A stretch of DNA of 14,796 nucleotides from an uncultured Eggerthellaceae bacterium (GTDB lineage: Bacteria > Actinomycetota > Coriobacteriia > Coriobacteriales > Eggerthellaceae). The stretch lies in the NCBI GenBank assembly GCA_934645125.1, contig CAKUDT010000010.1, positions 1-14,796 on the forward strand. Direction: 5' to 3'. The translations under genes and the position numbers were made by a program. A model generated the notes under the pieces. That model saw nothing but the letters and a program-made list of their open reading frames with translations, was not told where the DNA came from and searched no databases. Within the stretch, counting starts at the first letter, position 1. Every line of letters starts with the position of its first letter. Below, in pieces: positions 11,889-14,796 of the stretch.

Positions 11889-14796
11889 ATGGCCGATGAA
11901 TCTTTTTCCGAAAAAACTCCCGTCAAGAGCGTTGTCCGCTATGAATCTATCGAAGGCGATTTCGTAACCACCCTGAAGTCAAGTTATATCGATGGTTCCA
12001 TAGCATCGGACGAGCGGTACGCACCGCGTTTTATAACGAACAATGCAGAATCTGCAACAAGTCTGCTTTCCATCATCAAGCAGCAGCTGACAAATTGTGA
12101 TAGCTTCGATTTCTCCGTTGCATTCATAACAAGTGGCGGATTAACTGCACTTATGCAGGTGTTTCGGGATTTGAAAGAAAAAGGGATCCCGGGACGTTTG
12201 CTTACTACTACGTACAACAATTTTAATAAGCCCGAGATTTTTCGTGCGCTTTTGGGCCTGTCCAATATCGAAGTGCGTGTTTATCAAGGCGACTTCCACG
12301 CGAAGGGTTATCTCTTTAATAGAGACGGCGTGTCAACGGTTGTTGTTGGCAGCTCGAATCTGACCCAAAAGGCTTTGCGCGTAAACAAGGAATGGAACAT
12401 TCTGTTTCATTCCTTTGGCGATGGCCGCATGCTTCGCGAAACGCGGGATGAGTTTGAGCGCCTTTGGGATTCACCCGAAACGGTCACACTGACAGAAGGC
12501 TGGATTAATTCCTATCAAGAGTATCTCCAAGATGGTCAAGAACTGGATTTGCAGAAGAAAATCCAGTTCAAACCAGCATTTTGTCAAGATTCGACTTTGC
12601 GGGGAGCAGCGAAGCGGGCGAGTCAGGTGCCTTTGCCCGACAAGCAAAGCGCTCGCTCGGTCCGCGAAATAACGCTGAATTCCATGCAAGCTGGCGCTCT
12701 TGAGGAACTTGCGCGCATTCACGCCAAAGAGGAACCGCGTGCGCTGCTCATCTCTGCAACGGGAACAGGAAAGACGTATTTATCGGCGCTCGATGTTCGT
12801 CAGGTAAAACCGAATCGCGTTCTGTTTATTGCTCACCGCGAAAAGATCTTAGAGGCTTCCCTTGCAAGTTTCCAAACGGTTCTTGGCAGCGCGTACACTT
12901 ATGAATTGTATGGTTCTGGCTCGAAAAAGCCATCGGCCACCTGCGTTTTTGCAATGGTGAGGTCTCTTCAGCTTCATCTTGCCGATTTTGATCCAAGTGA
13001 GTTCGATTACATCATTATTGATGAGGCGCACCATGTGGGTGCTGGTGGGTACCAGCAAATCATGGATTACTTCAAGCCGTCGTTTTATTTGGGAATGACG
13101 GCAACGCCGAATCGAACCGATGGTTACGATGTGTTTTCCCTGTTCAATCATTGCATAGCATATCGGATTACGTTGCAAGATGCTCTTGAGAGCGACCTGC
13201 TTGTTCCTTTTCATTATTTTGGTGTTGCGGATCTTGAGATCGATGACGAAACGGTTGATAGCGCGCTTTTCTCCCGTTTGACTTCAGATGAACGCGTGAG
13301 ACACGTCGTTCAAAAGATCGAAGAATATTCGGTCGAGAAAGAACGGCGAAAGGGTTTGGTTTTCTGCGGTCGCAAAGATGAAGCACGCTCCCTATCAGCC
13401 AAATTCAATGAACTTGGCTATCGAACGGTTGCACTTACGGGTGAGGATTCAGAGACGGTTCGAAATAATCAGATTGCCCGCCTGGAATCGGGCGAGCTGC
13501 AATATATTTTCACCGTGGACGTGTTCAACGAGGGCATTGATATCCCGTCGGTGAATCAGATAATCATGCTCCGCCGAACGGACTCTTCTATTATTTTCGT
13601 TCAGCAGCTTGGACGTGGCCTGCGTAAACACGAATCGAAGGAATACACACTCGTTCTTGATTTTATTGGAAATTACCGCAGCAATTTCTTTGTGCCTATT
13701 GCTCTTTCGGGCGATCGCACTTTCAACAAGGATAACCTTCGCCGTTTCGTGAAAGAAGGAAACGCGGTTATTCCCGGATGTTCAACTATTAGCTTCGACC
13801 GGGTCTCTGAGGCTCGTGTTATGCGTGCAATTGATGGTGGTCGTTTTAGTGAAGCGGGGCTTCTCAAGACTGAGTACAAGAACTTGAAACAAGAATTGGG
13901 CCGCGTACCGGGGCTTTTGGATTTTGATTCCAATGGCGCAATCGACCCGCTGCTTTTCATCGCAAAATATGGTTCGTACTATGCTTTCATGCGGAAGGTT
14001 GATCCCGATAATCAGGCTGCGATTGACGCCACGCAAGAAGCCGTTCTTAAGTTTGTCTCGCAGAAGTTGGCCAATGGCAAGCGCATGGAAGACTTATTGT
14101 TGTTGCGCCAGTTGGTCGAGTTTGGTCGGGTTGAAACCGCGGCTTTCAGAAATGCGGCACTACATGTTTCGGGGCATGCGCCAAGTAGTCGTGTTATTGA
14201 TTCTGTGGCAAGCCTGCTTTCTGGTCATTTCTCATCGGCACAAGATTTGAATCTGATAGCAAAAAGGGATGGCTTTGTTGAGGCGAGTTCCCTTTTGGAA
14301 AAAGCTCTGCAGTGCGCCGAGTTTAAGCGCCTGCTTCTTGATACGTTGGATTTCGGACTGCAGAGGAATCGGACGCTTTACGGTAAACCGTATAAAAACA
14401 CGGGATTTGTCTTGTACGCAAAGTATACGTATGAAGAAGTTTGCAAGATTCTGAACTGGGAAAAGAACGTAAATGGACAAAACATTGGCGGATATAAATA
14501 CGATGCTGCTACTAACACATTTCCCGTGTTCATCAATTACGATAAGGCGTCCGATATCAGCGATTCTATAAAGTACGAAGACCGTTTCGTTTCTGACAGA
14601 GAGCTGGTTGCGATTTCAAAACAGCCTCGCCATATGGATTCCCCTGAAATCCTTCGGTTGCAAAAGTGGCCCGAGAATGGCATGTTGACGCTGCTTTTTG
14701 TGCGTAAGAATAAAAATGATGGCGATGGCGGCAAGGAATTTTATTTCTTGGGGGAGATGCATCCCGAGCAGAAGTATTACGAGTTCGTTATGCCTG
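11889..14796 (+). CDS. PLD nuclease - SF2 helicase - DUF3427-like fusion, C-terminus cut by the window edge
   Basis: A large DNA/RNA-acting protein is open from the ATG at 11889 to the last base (969 residues seen, full size probably a little over 1000). The first ATG (11882) is out of frame; this start has only a weak ribosome site, so translation may couple to the NUDIX gene. Domains: a PLD-type nuclease (about 50-195) with H137-x-K139 in DFHAKGYLF, VVGSSNLTQKAL (N157) and VNKEWN, as in restriction-type PLD enzymes; an SF2 helicase with Walker A ATGTGKT (290-296), DEAH Walker B (378-381), GMTATP (402-407), FNEGIDIP (546-553) and QLGRGLRK (573-580); and a C-terminal part (about 640 onward) with LYAKYTYEEVCKILNWEK and NIGGYKY, characteristic of DUF3427 helicases. 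Only one PLD half-motif is in the chain, so the active nuclease is expected to be a dimer. All helicase motifs appear intact. A defence or DNA-processing role is inferred; it is not a known named system to me. Confidence 0.9.
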   Translation, partial: MADESFSEKTPVKSVVRYESIEGDFVTTLKSSYIDGSIASDERYAPRFITNNAESATSLLSIIKQQLTNCDSFDFSVAFITSGGLTALMQVFRDLKEKGIPGRLLTTTYNNFNKPEIFRALLGLSNIEVRVYQGDFHAKGYLFNRDGVSTVVVGSSNLTQKALRVNKEWNILFHSFGDGRMLRETRDEFERLWDSPETVTLTEGWINSYQEYLQDGQELDLQKKIQFKPAFCQDSTLRGAAKRASQVPLPDKQSARSVREITLNSMQAGALEELARIHAKEEPRALLISATGTGKTYLSALDVRQVKPNRVLFIAHREKILEASLASFQTVLGSAYTYELYGSGSKKPSATCVFAMVRSLQLHLADFDPSEFDYIIIDEAHHVGAGGYQQIMDYFKPSFYLGMTATPNRTDGYDVFSLFNHCIAYRITLQDALESDLLVPFHYFGVADLEIDDETVDSALFSRLTSDERVRHVVQKIEEYSVEKERRKGLVFCGRKDEARSLSAKFNELGYRTVALTGEDSETVRNNQIARLESGELQYIFTVDVFNEGIDIPSVNQIIMLRRTDSSIIFVQQLGRGLRKHESKEYTLVLDFIGNYRSNFFVPIALSGDRTFNKDNLRRFVKEGNAVIPGCSTISFDRVSEARVMRAIDGGRFSEAGLLKTEYKNLKQELGRVPGLLDFDSNGAIDPLLFIAKYGSYYAFMRKVDPDNQAAIDATQEAVLKFVSQKLANGKRMEDLLLLRQLVEFGRVETAAFRNAALHVSGHAPSSRVIDSVASLLSGHFSSAQDLNLIAKRDGFVEASSLLEKALQCAEFKRLLLDTLDFGLQRNRTLYGKPYKNTGFVLYAKYTYEEVCKILNWEKNVNGQNIGGYKYDAATNTFPVFINYDKASDISDSIKYEDRFVSDRELVAISKQPRHMDSPEILRLQKWPENGMLTLLFVRKNKNDGDGGKEFYFLGEMHPEQKYYEFVMP

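Overview
The window looks like chromosomal DNA from a Gram-positive bacterium of the Actinomycetota, most likely a Coriobacteriia / Eggerthellaceae-type gut organism. This is inference from roughly balanced base composition, strong GGAGG-type ribosome sites, LPxTG pilins with class C sortases, and a SARP-like winged-helix response regulator. No rRNA, tRNA or housekeeping marker is present to fix the taxon.

Left arm (1-2185, minus strand). A partial acidic protein of unknown function runs off the left edge (1-759). A 475-base gap follows. It holds a clear minus-strand terminator and a possible small RNA on the plus strand. Next is an Abi_2/AbiF-type HEPN protein (1235-2185), a predicted abortive-infection RNase.

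Divergent region (2186-2933). This 748-base stretch holds the abiF promoter and four direct copies of CATTC(C/A)GTG at 22-23 base steps, possibly the end of an insertion element or an operator array. It also holds about 270 bases of unassigned, possibly degenerate sequence, an AT-rich perfect inverted repeat and a possibly structured leader.

Centre (2934-11254, plus strand). This is a self-contained sortase-assembled pilus locus. It encodes a large tip/ancillary pilin with two CnaB domains and an atypical LPSSG sorting signal, a major backbone pilin with LPITG, and a class C sortase. A membrane LytS-type histidine kinase with a PAS domain, a response regulator with a SARP-like output domain and a second, divergent class C sortase follow. 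A textbook rho-independent terminator lies between the backbone pilin and the first sortase. It probably keeps pilin mRNA far above sortase and regulator mRNA. A run of nine G sits in the ribosome-binding region of the response regulator and could be a phase-variation point. The kinase and regulator probably control the pilus operon they sit in.

Right arm (11255-14796, plus strand). A promoter-like sequence precedes a MutT-type NUDIX hydrolase and, 13 bases later, a large protein with a PLD-type nuclease domain, an SF2 helicase and a DUF3427-like C-terminus. The latter runs off the right edge. This pair resembles a nucleic-acid restriction or defence module, so the pilus locus is flanked by defence-type genes on both sides.
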